15,985 nucleotides of DNA, from assembly GCA_000310025.1 (NCBI GenBank), contig FN648907.1, positions 7,486-23,470 on the forward strand, in the 5' to 3' direction. The notes beneath the pieces were generated by a model, which saw nothing but the letters and a program-made list of their open reading frames with translations, searched no databases and had not been told where the DNA came from. How positions within the stretch are numbered: position 1 is the first letter of the stretch; each line of letters begins with the position of its first letter. Position numbers and translations under genes: made by a program. This stretch comes from Ectocarpus siliculosus. Lineage: Eukaryota; Sar; Phaeophyceae; Ectocarpales; Ectocarpaceae. Shown piece after piece: positions 10,101-15,985 of the stretch.

Positions 10101-12200
10101 GGTCGCCATTCCGAAAGCGTTGAAGTCATCCGCCGAATAGCCGATAGGCAAGTTGATGAACTTGAGGTTCAAATCGTTGTGGATGACGTCAGCGCTCCTC
10201 ATGTCTGGGTAATTCTCTTCTTCGCTGCCCGCTCGACGCCATCCGCCCTCCTTGAACGGATCCCGTCTTTTCACGAAGCGGTGTCCACGACGCGTGACAA
10301 ACCCCTCCCCGACAAACGACCATCCCTCCCGCCGTGAACCCGCCCCGATCCACGGGCGAAGGTGTGCACCATCCCGCAACTCCGCTCGGGTAAAAACTTC
10401 TACCCGGTCAAGCACCTGCGTGATTTCGCGAAGATCCGTCTCAGATTCATCTCCCACCTCTTCCCAAACTCGAACCACCCCATCCTGCACAAAAGCAGCG
10501 TCGTCGTGGGCCACTCCGAGCACTTCATGGGCATCCCGGAAAAGTCGCACGGTGACCACCAGTCGCCTACTCTCTTCAACGAAGAACGTCGCTGTTATTC
10601 GGCAGGGCGTCTGAAGCGGTTCCGGCGAGCCTTCCTCTCGCAACTCACACATGACGACATCTCCTATGTACACCTTTGTGCGAGCCTGAGCGAGGAAACC
10701 ATCGAAGTTGTGCTGTGGCATGCGTTGTACCAAGGTGCCGTGCATGTTGTTGCGCCTAGCGTTACGGGCAGGACGTGTCGGGAGTGGGAAAAGATGCTCG
10801 CCCGCTAACCCAAGGTCCAGTCCCTCTTCTTTTGCCACCACCGCGCCGCCGGGGTTGGCAAATATCTCCTCCATGTTAGATCTCGACTTCAGCATGAAAT
10901 CGAGGACCTGTGTAATGGGGATGTCATACACCTTCGCTGTGGTTCGAGCACCACTTGTTTTCTTGGCGGGTTTGGCCACGACATCGCGCACCCACACTTC
11001 AAAGAGAGGGAGGAACTCGCGCATCCGAGAAACGAACTTTTGGCCGTTCTCGGGGACGTCAGCGGTGTCAAACCCTCTCCCCTCCCCGGCCCCGTCGCCC
11101 GGCTGCCCATCGACGAACGTCAAGATGTCGAACAAATCCGTCATTCCCGTCCCCGATAGTTGATGCTTGACGCCGAACACGAACAGCAAAATTTCTGTCA
11201 GAGATTTGAACGGGCGCCACTTCTGAGTCCGTGTGCCAAACTGACGTAGCTTGGTTTTGGTAGGCCCACCTTCCATCACAGTGGCGTTAAGGCGTTTACC
11301 GACGGTGCCGGCAATGTCGGACATCCATCTCGGGTCATCCAGAGGCGGCGGTTGGCCGTCCTCACATCCCGAGGACGATCCGCCAGCAGAAGAACGCTCC
11401 GAAATATTTGCCTGTTCATGGGGGGCGGCGGGATCCATGCTGTGTCCTGCGCCGGCATGGTCCTTTCCATCACGTCCCGCTCCGTCATCATCGTCGTCGT
11501 CACTGCGCTCGTCGCCCAATGAGCCCCTGTCTTCGTCATCGTCGGTATCTACCCCCGCCCCGACATCCTCTCGTGCGCCGGCCCAAGACTCAAAGCTCTC
11601 GTAACCAGCGTCGTTTCCCTCAACCTCGACACCCTCCAGGGATGGTGCGCCGTCGCCGGCGGAGGACATGTCATCCTCGTGATGGTGGGCAGGTCCTCCC
11701 TGGTCGAAACCCTCGCCGTCGCCCCCCGCTAGGCCAGATCCTGCGCCAATGCGGCTTTCACCAACACTTCCACCAGCGTCGACTTCTCCATCAATGCCGC
11801 CGCTGTTACCATCCGCATCATCTCCACCAACATCACCGCCGCCGTCAATCATGATGTCATCGTCTTCGCCGCCGCGGCCTGCCGACCATGCAATATCCCC
11901 ACCACCCTCCTCATTGGCATCAGCGCCAGCAATGCCAGTAGCGGAGGTACCACCGACATCCGGTCTCACACGGAAGCGTGCACGGGCGGCCCAAGCCGTG
12001 AAGACCGTAAGGTCTGTTTTTGTGTCGTCCCTTGCGTCCCGCGCATCTGTGCTACAGTACCGTCCATCCTTGGCTTGCCGTTTCACAAGATGATGCCAAT
12101 GGTGTGCAAGATCACGATGGCGCGGGAAATTCTGCCAGCAGTACGGGCAATAACCTCCATGTCCGCCTTCGCGCGCCCGCTTGCTACTTCGTCGTTCCAT
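2851..12200 (-). CDS. Plavaka-like (CACTA/EnSpm-related) DDE transposase, seven-exon gene model
   Basis: The model joins 12200-10098, 9163-8945, 7675-7280, 6908-6681, 5585-5397, 4963-4873 and 4148-2851, giving about 1,507 residues. The first five junctions are phase 0 to phase 0. The sixth leaves one base and meets an acceptor that needs two. Order along the protein: C2H2 finger (C18, C21, H33/H34, H37), acidic glycine-rich region (about 95-270), a hydrophobic segment resembling the first transposase block, an ADDFN motif (D691, D692), GDTPE (786-790) followed by CSLC (808-811), NHMWLH (1062-1067), a Cys cluster (1259-1293) and a conserved-looking C-terminus. A C2H2 finger followed by a D and then a D-x-P-E motif with CxxC is known from Plavaka transposases, which cut and paste DNA in the nucleus. 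I assigned the family by pattern, not by a search. No third catalytic acid was located, so activity is uncertain; the frames themselves are open. Confidence 0.65.
3696..3777 (-). repeat. 42-bp tandem duplication within exon 7
   Basis: Two adjacent units (3696-3737 and 3738-3777) share CACCGCCTGCTGATCCG and GACGTCGT(C/T)GGGCGC. They encode repeated SAGGG and DDV/NDV segments in frame, so the duplication lengthened the linker without breaking the protein. Confidence 0.7.
4149..4872 (-). other. Transposase intron 6
   Basis: 724 bases between a GTAAGG donor and a TCAG acceptor. I scanned it for an exon carrying the third catalytic acid (usually an F-E followed by N-G in related families) and found no convincing one. 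A strong acceptor-like TTGCGTTGCAG on the minus strand (near 4485) is followed by a stop in the required phase. This stretch deserves a profile search. Confidence 0.4.
4873..4963 (-). CDS. Transposase exon 6: N-H-x3-H block
   Basis: 30 codons plus one base, between the acceptor TTGACGAAAG and the donor CACG|GTAAGG. It carries TGNHMWLHFADSIKAHG. An N-x-H-x2/3-H segment followed by a G is a recurrent feature of this transposase group, just ahead of the third catalytic acid. A second acceptor at 4948 keeps the same frame. Its single trailing base pairs with the phase-1 acceptor of exon 7, which supports direct splicing. Confidence 0.5.
5397..5585 (-). CDS. Transposase exon 5 (start uncertain)
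   Basis: 63 codons, phase 0, ending at the donor TAT|GTGAGC. The readable frame includes KKYNGEIWGHVSPEEVRDRV and QEFTDFDLLQLHTRAGDY, clearly protein-like in composition. An alternative acceptor 15 bases upstream (exon from 5600) adds five residues in the same frame; the open frame continues upstream to 5713 without another AG. Placement in the transposase rests on strand, phase and position between recognised exons. I cannot match it to a specific family block. Confidence 0.5.
5586..6680 (-). other. Transposase intron 4
   Basis: 1,095 bases with simple-sequence runs (G run near 5851-5863, CT-rich stretch 6165-6235 on the plus strand). The minus strand has a good pyrimidine tract and acceptor near 6480 followed by about 40 open codons to a stop, with no recognisable motif and no clear donor. 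I cannot exclude one further short exon here. Confidence 0.4.
6681..6908 (-). CDS. Transposase exon 4
   Basis: 76 codons, phase 0, between a good acceptor (CCTTTGGTTTTCAG) and the donor ATG|GTGAGA. It contains LLDLLSPAGREHVAGIFRQG, then SPLKNPVKDYPGYTGAQKAL and a hydrophobic segment FGSVQLIVLRGLLLSTATM. In related transposases this region is a helical domain with a K-x-P/K-N motif followed by a hydrophobic L-R/K-G-L segment, which fits. Reading past the donor stays open for 39 more codons, so the exact 3' end is less certain than the frame. Confidence 0.6.
7280..7675 (-). CDS. Transposase exon 3: GDTPE and CxxC block
   Basis: 132 codons, phase 0, between the acceptor TTGGTAATAG and the donor CTG|GTGAGA. 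The start VFARGGMVSKTGDTPERQG places a G-D-x-P-E motif where Plavaka-like transposases have the second catalytic Asp (D787). It is followed after 17 residues by HPCSLCKV, the usual small zinc-binding CxxC. A basic charged stretch follows (about residues 825-850), and the exon ends GPELLHLNNL, in the position of the family's D-x-x-H-N segment, although the Asp is not obvious here. An internal ATG at 7657 exists but the open frame extends upstream of it to the acceptor. Confidence 0.7.
7676..8944 (-). other. Transposase intron 2
   Basis: 1,269 bases between the exon 2 donor and the exon 3 acceptor. It holds the tRNA-like relic at 8062-8140. The longer minus-strand frame at 8243-8671 has no family motif and no splice support, so I treat the rest as non-coding. 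Confidence 0.45.
8062..8140 (-). ncRNA. Second tRNA-like relic, possible SINE head
   Basis: The minus strand carries an A-box-like TAGCTAGTGGT (8119-8129) and, at normal tRNA spacing, a perfect B box GAGTTCGAATCCC (8073-8085). Acceptor and anticodon stems do not fold, so it is not a functional tRNA. Its sequence differs from the 1246-1326 relic, so the two come from different tRNA types or are independently decayed. It sits in an intron of the transposase gene. Confidence 0.4.
8945..9163 (-). CDS. Transposase exon 2
   Basis: 73 codons, phase 0 at both ends, between the acceptor TCATTGCAG and the donor ACG|GTGAGA. It starts YSEGAGYWQLLTLDRRLLRR and then carries AEPGACYDGAMAFAAGVLREL. This matches the expected interior of the family: a glycine and aromatic stretch, a basic segment (RRKR), a P-G turn, then an amphipathic helix ending L-E-K-G. 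It follows directly on the exon 1 ADDFN motif once the R-containing intron is removed. Read alone, the helix can be mistaken for part of a periplasmic-binding-protein-like receptor. Confidence 0.65.
9460..10007 (+). repeat. Repeat family R, copy 3, inside transposase intron 1
   Basis: A full-length R unit bordered on both sides by G runs (from about 9468 and at 10000-10006). It is the empty-site reference for copy 1: its AGCTGCATATGACTT is continuous. It lies entirely within the 934-bp interval between the exon 1 donor (10097) and the exon 2 acceptor (9164), so it does not break the reading frame. It is oriented opposite to the gene. Confidence 0.85.
10098..12200 (-). CDS. Transposase exon 1: C2H2 finger, acidic region, first catalytic block
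   Basis: 701 codons open from the ATG at 12200. The start is supported by a C2H2 finger beginning 17 residues in (CPYC, then F, L and His at classical spacing), preceded by a basic RRSSKRAR segment that could act as a nuclear signal. Residues about 95-270 are rich in Gly, Asp and Glu, with a run of six Asp, and are probably disordered. The segment WRPFKSLTEILLFVFGVK (about residue 327 on) resembles the first conserved block of Plavaka transposases. The exon ends with NLPIGYSADDFNAFGMATP and a strong donor, CCG|GTGAGT; frame reading past it meets a stop ten codons later. D691 or D692 is the likely first catalytic acid. Confidence 0.8.
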
Positions 12201-12461
12201 CTAGCGATCATCACCGCAGGTATGTGTGATGATGACGTGTGTGCGGAGTGCGGGCTGTTTATAATACGACAGTGCCGTCGACCCCCCCCCCCCCCCTCCC
12301 TTCGGATTTATTTTTGAGCTCAATTCCCGCTTCGGGCCCCCCTCTTTTTTGAAAATTAGCCGTTGCGTTGCGTTCACCCTAAGTAGCTCTCGTGCGCAAT
12401 ACACACTCTAATCGTCCCCTTCACGCCAGACCGCCCCGATCGTGAAGCCCTCACGAAGACC
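12201..12461. promoter_or_regulatory. Divergent intergenic region, probable bidirectional promoter
   Basis: 261 bases separate the transposase ATG (12200, minus) from the ATG of the second gene (12462, plus). A TATA-like TTATAAA occurs on the minus strand at 12258-12264, about 58 bases upstream of the transposase start. A run of about 16 C lies at 12281-12296. Upstream of 12462 the frame is closed by a TAA at about 12380, with no earlier in-frame ATG. Promoter function is inferred from layout only. Confidence 0.4.
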
Positions 12462-12638
12462 ATGCCTACTGACGAGTCGCACGCCACACCAGCCAGGGCT
12501 ACCATGTCGTCGAGGACTGCTATGGAACGTGAGGGCCCGGCCCAGGAACTGGTCCACAGAGACAAACGGCCGAGGGTGGGCGACCGTCATGGCGGACAAC
12601 CCAAATCGACAAGGAAGGGGGCTAGGGGAACGCGCACG
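12462..12638 (+). CDS. Divergent gene exon 1
   Basis: 59 codons from the first in-frame ATG to the donor ACG|GTGAGC. The product starts MPTDESHATPARATMSS and ends with the basic stretch KSTRKGARGTRT. No stop occurs in frame before the donor. Confidence 0.5.
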
Positions 12639-15538
12639 GTGAGCTCGTATCAGTTCATTGCCGCTCTGTATGCGAACAGAACGCATCAAATGCCCGGTGT
12701 ACGCTGTGCTTTGGCCGTTCTCTGCAAGTACTGATTGATGTGTTTGGCGTTTTTTTATCACATATGCATCACTTCCACGCTCCCACGCTGCTGGGCACAC
12801 CTACCTGCTGTGCGGTGCTCCGCGCTCCGTATCTCCATCAGTCAAATATGTACCCTGACTTTCTCTCAGGCACGAGACGGCTAGTCGTACGTCTTCATCG
12901 CAGATTGCTGTGTTAGCGATTGGAGGGGGAGGATAGGTCTATCGTGATATCGTCAACGCCGATGAACCGCGTGTTTCTTTTCTGCAGTCTCACATTCGAA
13001 ACACATAGTCTAACGGTCGTACATCCATATACACCCGCGACCTGATCGTAGTATGTAAAGAGGACTGACTGCTTGTACGTCGCTCACACCCTTCGCGGGT
13101 TGAATTGTGTATGTGTCTCGTGGCTTCGACTCTGTTTACCTCATCATAGATTCCCTTCGTGAGTGCGTGAGGTGAGACAGAGCGTCCAAAAGGACCCAAA
13201 CAATTTCACCATAGTATCTCGCCCTCAGGTCTACTCTGGTTCAGAGCCATACCTCCTAACTTACATCGTGCTGGAAGCCACAGCGCAAGAAAACACACCT
13301 CCACGACAAAGCCTGCCAAACGTGAACCTGTAATCTTCGCGGCACCTCGTACGATAGGCCAAACAAGGACATCATTGTATAGGTGTGTTTTCTTACTTGC
13401 CCTCCCAACAAATAATACTCCCACTTGTATAGATTATAGACTGCTATAGATTTCCCTCCGAAATTTGAATTTCCCAAATTTTGAACTTCGAGCTTGCTTT
13501 GCTTCTTTAGACTTGCATGTGTATGGCTAAATATTTTACACAGGAAGAAACAGAAACACAACCACCACTTACGCTGGTGTCCGTCACCATACACCCTCTC
13601 CTTACCCGCCGACTTGTTGAGCTCAAGACCAGTAGAGTGTTCTTGTTTTCCCTGCCGTGCTGGAGCGACAGGCGTTCTGGTACATACAGAGCACGAATTG
13701 AGTCTCCCTCCCCAACCTTGTGTGTTCAATACCGTACATGAGCAATGTCGCTTCCAGCATGTCGTACCCACACTCACATGTCCGTAGTGGCGGCCGTAAC
13801 AGCGTGCAAGTGCCTAGTGAGGCCGCTCGTTGCTTCTGTGTTTCATATTTTTATTGTTAGTGGGGGAGAGCGCACAAATAGATACACGTATGGCTCCCCG
13901 CCACACTACACGTCTAGTGGAACACATCGGGCGATGATATTTTTTCGGGGATAAGTTTTTATTGTTTATTTATCGGAAGATATTTTAGAGATTATTTCCC
14001 CTGGCATGTTGCAGGATACGGGTACATGTATTGCACCACATGACGCACGAATACGCCCCCCCTGCCACCTACCCCATCACCCCCACCCGAGAAGCGGCAT
14101 GATGATATGTAGTGACACGCCCCCCACTGAATCTCCTCCAATCTACACAACCCACGCCGCCCCACGCGAGGACCTGAGAAACCGGTCTATCTGCAGGTCT
14201 TCCGTTCACTTACCCCGTACCTCCGCTAGGTCCCTTGAAGCGCAAGGCCTTTTGCGCTATCCTCGCCGTGTTTCCTGCGACAACCTGCGTATATTTTGGG
14301 ATTGGTTTATCCCGGAAGGACCGCATCACAGTTCGGTTCTGCCAGTTTGCTGTCGGTGTCGAGCGGTGAATCCCCAACACCATATTGCCGACCTCAACCC
14401 TATCGCACATGACTGAGACCTAACAGATACATCACTCACCCCGCCCCCCTACACCCCATGCTACGTAATTTAATAGGCTCCAGTAGCCTCGTACTCGCAC
14501 GGGGTCGTGTTCAACCCGCGGCCCTCGTCGCCATCTTCTGGCGCGCAGGACTACGGAGACGACGAGGACGAGGACGACGACGATGACAGCGACAGCGACG
14601 ACGGCGACGTCGTCACGACTGCAGAGTTCGAGAGGGTGATGGGTTCCAAGAGAGGGAAGGACACGGTGCAAATGGTCGCCGCGACTGCTGCGAAGAAGGC
14701 CGCCAAGATAGCTACGCGGCAGGCCTTGAAGGCCATGCGCCAGCAGATGGCACAGGTGCCGCAGCAGCAGGTAAGCGGAGAAGAGGACCGTTCCGGGGGA
14801 CCCGTACCCAACAAGTGATTGCTTTGTGTGAGAAGGGGAAGGGAAGCTGCAGCGTTTGCGCGTAGTTAGCGATGAGTGCAAGCACTGGCCGTGACCTGTC
14901 CGTTTTTTTTTTTCTTGTCGTGTTGTAGGGAAGTGTTTCAGCCATCCTTTCTTTCCCACCCAGAGGTGCCGTGCGTTGACATGTGGCTATTTCGGGGGGG
15001 AGGGTTGTTTCGCCTGCTCTCATGCTTCCGTGGTGCCTCTCCCCATGCATGGGTATCCCTCGTTTTCCTCACGGCTCCCTCCCTCCTCCCCCGTTGCTGC
15101 GAATTGCCCGCCCCCCTCTGGCGTCTAGGCCGCGAAGACGCAGAAAAGTGGCAAAGGGTCAGAGCGCGGCCCACGTATGAGATGCGCCATCCTCGCCACT
15201 GGCGCATTCGTGAAGTCGAACAAGTGGACGAAGGACAACGGGGAGCTCGTCCCCTATACTCCAACCACCACCAACTGCCACGCCAAGAAGGCAGTTTACG
15301 AGTTGATGCGCTATGTGGGCAGCGTGGCCATTCCTGAGAAAGATGTACAGAGTGAGCGAACACGGTAGTCCTGGGAGCAACCTTTTTATCCTTGTGCATT
15401 TCAACATGTCACGAGCCCGCCAGCCGATGTCAGGTGTACCCGCTCGACTGCAAGTCCCTGCGCGTTCGTATGTTGACTCGTCTGCATTTCATAGAGCAAC
15501 AAAGTGTTCAGGACGTTGCGCTAGAGTTCAATCATTGA
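12462..15538 (+). CDS. Unrecognised protein gene divergent from the transposase, four-exon model
   Basis: The model joins 12462-12638, 14477-14770, 15144-15344 and 15434-15538, all phase 0, for about 258 residues. The N-terminal part is basic (KSTRKGARGTR), suggesting nuclear location. The middle has an acidic Asp/Ser tract followed by an Ala/Lys/Gln helix (AATAAKKAAKIATRQALKAM), and the C-terminal part is a compact, mixed-composition segment (KWTKDNGELVPYTP and HAKKAVYELMRYVGS). I recognise no family. Its divergent start next to the transposase gene and matching intron phases suggest an accessory gene of the same mobile element, as many CACTA- and Harbinger-type elements carry a second DNA-binding protein; a neighbouring host gene is the alternative. 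The exon 3-4 junction uses a weaker donor, and another exon could lie in the long first intron. Confidence 0.45.
12639..14476 (+). other. Long first intron of the divergent gene, with possible antisense exons
   Basis: 1.8 kb. On the plus strand I see no clear exon, although 14197-14340 is open in one frame behind an acceptor (TCTATCTGCAG). On the minus strand three GTAAGT donors end open segments at 14214, 13573 and 13265, more than expected by chance. The rest (12640-13250) shows nothing recognisable. Confidence 0.35.
14214..14419 (-). CDS. Candidate internal exon of an unidentified minus-strand gene
   Basis: 206 bases open on the minus strand between the acceptor ATCTGTTAG and a perfect donor GGG|GTAAGT (phase 0 in, phase 2 out). 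The frame includes MVLGIHRSTPTANWQ, FRDKPIPKYTQVVAGNTARI and KALRFKGPSGG. No family recognised. The plus strand of the same interval is also open for over 40 codons, so the coding strand is not settled. If real, it overlaps the intron of the divergent gene in antisense. Confidence 0.3.
14477..14770 (+). CDS. Divergent gene exon 2 (acidic tract)
   Basis: 98 codons, phase 0, ending at a strong donor CAG|GTAAGC. The acceptor is TTTAATAG; a second AG six bases downstream (CTCCAG) is possible but in another phase. The product has a 20-residue Asp-dominated acidic tract with interspersed Glu and Ser, then a long predicted helix rich in Ala, Lys and Gln ending in QVPQQQ. The acidic tract plus helix suggests a nuclear or DNA-associated protein, which is inference from composition. 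Confidence 0.6.
15144..15344 (+). CDS. Divergent gene exon 3
   Basis: 67 codons starting after the acceptor GAAGACGCAG in phase 0, which fits the exon 2 donor exactly. It reads KSGKGSERGPRMRCAILATG, then KWTKDNGELVPYTP and HAKKAVYELMRYVGSVAIPE. Two donors compete: GAT|GTACAG (15344, phase 0) and CAGA|GTGAGC (15351, phase 1). I prefer the first because it keeps the more protein-like frame in exon 4. The second is closer to the donor consensus used elsewhere in the window. Confidence 0.55.
15434..15538 (+). CDS. Divergent gene exon 4 (terminal, tentative)
   Basis: After the acceptor CGATGTCAG, 34 codons precede a TGA at 15536-15538: VYPLDCKSLRVRMLTRLHF, then EQQSVQDVALEFNH. With the alternative phase-1 splice the same interval is also open, up to a GAG|GTGAGC donor at 15551, so the gene could continue beyond the window. 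Confidence 0.35.
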   Translation: MYPLDCKSLRVRMLTRLHFIEQQSVQDVALEFNH

Positions 15539-15985
15539 TTTTCGACGCGAGGTGAGCGCCAGCGGTTGGCGTTTTGAAAGAGTCTCCTAAGAAAGTGACC
15601 ATAAAACCTATGTCGTTCCTCACCAGCCGCGTGTATGGCGAACGACATATTGTGCAGCTTCGCTTCAGATATTTCCTTTTCGTGGCACGTGCCCGCCTGT
15701 TGTGCTAACCCTGTTATCTACGTGCTGTGCCGGAGTGGTGGTGTGGCTCTCGGTCATGACCTCCTTGTGTTGGCCACAATCATGCACTTGTCCGGGGAGT
15801 TGGCGCCGATGAATCATCGATGCACGGGTAGCGTATCGGATTTGTGTAGGGCCGTGTTGCATGGCCGAAATTTCAGTTGGAAATTAAGATGGCAACGTTC
15901 GGCGTGTGATTGTTTCCATTCCGTCATAACACGCACACCGCTTCTGCCTGCCCGCCTCACGCCTGCATGCGTACGACTGTTTCCT
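15539..15985. other. Non-coding right end with a hairpin and an exon-2-like fragment
   Basis: No convincing gene. A 10-bp inverted repeat (TATGTCGTTC at 15609-15618 and GAACGACATA at 15640-15649) could form a hairpin with a 21-base loop. A 17-base stretch (15920-15936) matches transposase exon 2 in the same orientation. Confidence 0.45.

Noticed and set aside
11251-12093. Plus-strand Ser/Pro-rich frames opposite exon 1
   Set aside because: They are the complement of the acidic and glycine-rich codons of the transposase (GAC/GGT read as GTC/ACC), not independent genes.
14432-14959. Minus-strand 175-codon frame with a Val-rich stretch resembling a membrane segment
   Set aside because: The Val run is the antisense of the Asp tract of the divergent gene's exon 2.
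1-15985. KDZ (Kyakuja-Dileera-Zisupton) transposon, CRISPR array, rRNA or bacterial operon
   Set aside because: No SWIM or CxC domains typical of KDZ, no spaced identical short repeats, no rRNA-like stretch, and clear spliceosomal introns.

Overview
This is eukaryotic nuclear DNA. It has no bacterial-style operons or ribosome-binding sites. The readable protein segments are separated by spliceosomal introns whose donors are mostly GTGAG or GTAAG, and homopolymer runs are frequent. GC content near 50 %, introns of several hundred bases to 1.8 kb and dense nested repeats would suit a stramenopile alga such as a brown alga. That assignment is an inference; no marker gene is present.

Layout. (1) 1-2600 is a repeat block. 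Two copies of a roughly 530-bp G-tract-bordered family (called R here) lie in tandem. The left copy is split by a 1,390-bp insertion (334-1723) with 19-bp terminal inverted repeats starting CAGTG and a TA target duplication, as in Tc1/mariner elements. The insertion has no transposase; it holds a roughly 240-bp tandem repeat and a decayed tRNA-like sequence. (2) 2601-2850 is short non-coding DNA. (3) 12200 down to 2851 (minus strand) is one large gene that I assembled from seven exons. All junctions but the last are phase 0, and the last is a matching phase-1 pair. The product of about 1,507 residues has an N-terminal C2H2 zinc finger, an acidic disordered region, a DD-containing motif at the end of exon 1, a GDTPE motif followed by CxxC, and a C-terminal domain. 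This is the architecture of Plavaka-like (CACTA/EnSpm-related) DDE transposases. A third copy of R lies inside intron 1 and a tRNA-like relic inside intron 2. (4) 12201-12461 is a 261-bp intergenic stretch between two divergent start codons. (5) 12462-15538 (plus strand) is a second gene of four putative exons, also all phase 0, encoding about 258 residues with basic and acidic tracts. I do not recognise it. (6) Its 1.8-kb first intron contains donor-bounded open segments on the minus strand that may belong to another gene. (7) 15539-15985 is non-coding apart from a hairpin and a short match to transposase exon 2.

The two main genes could be the transposase and accessory gene of one large two-gene DNA transposon, divergently transcribed from a shared promoter. 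The sequence shows the arrangement; that they belong together is inferred, because I found no terminal inverted repeats enclosing both.
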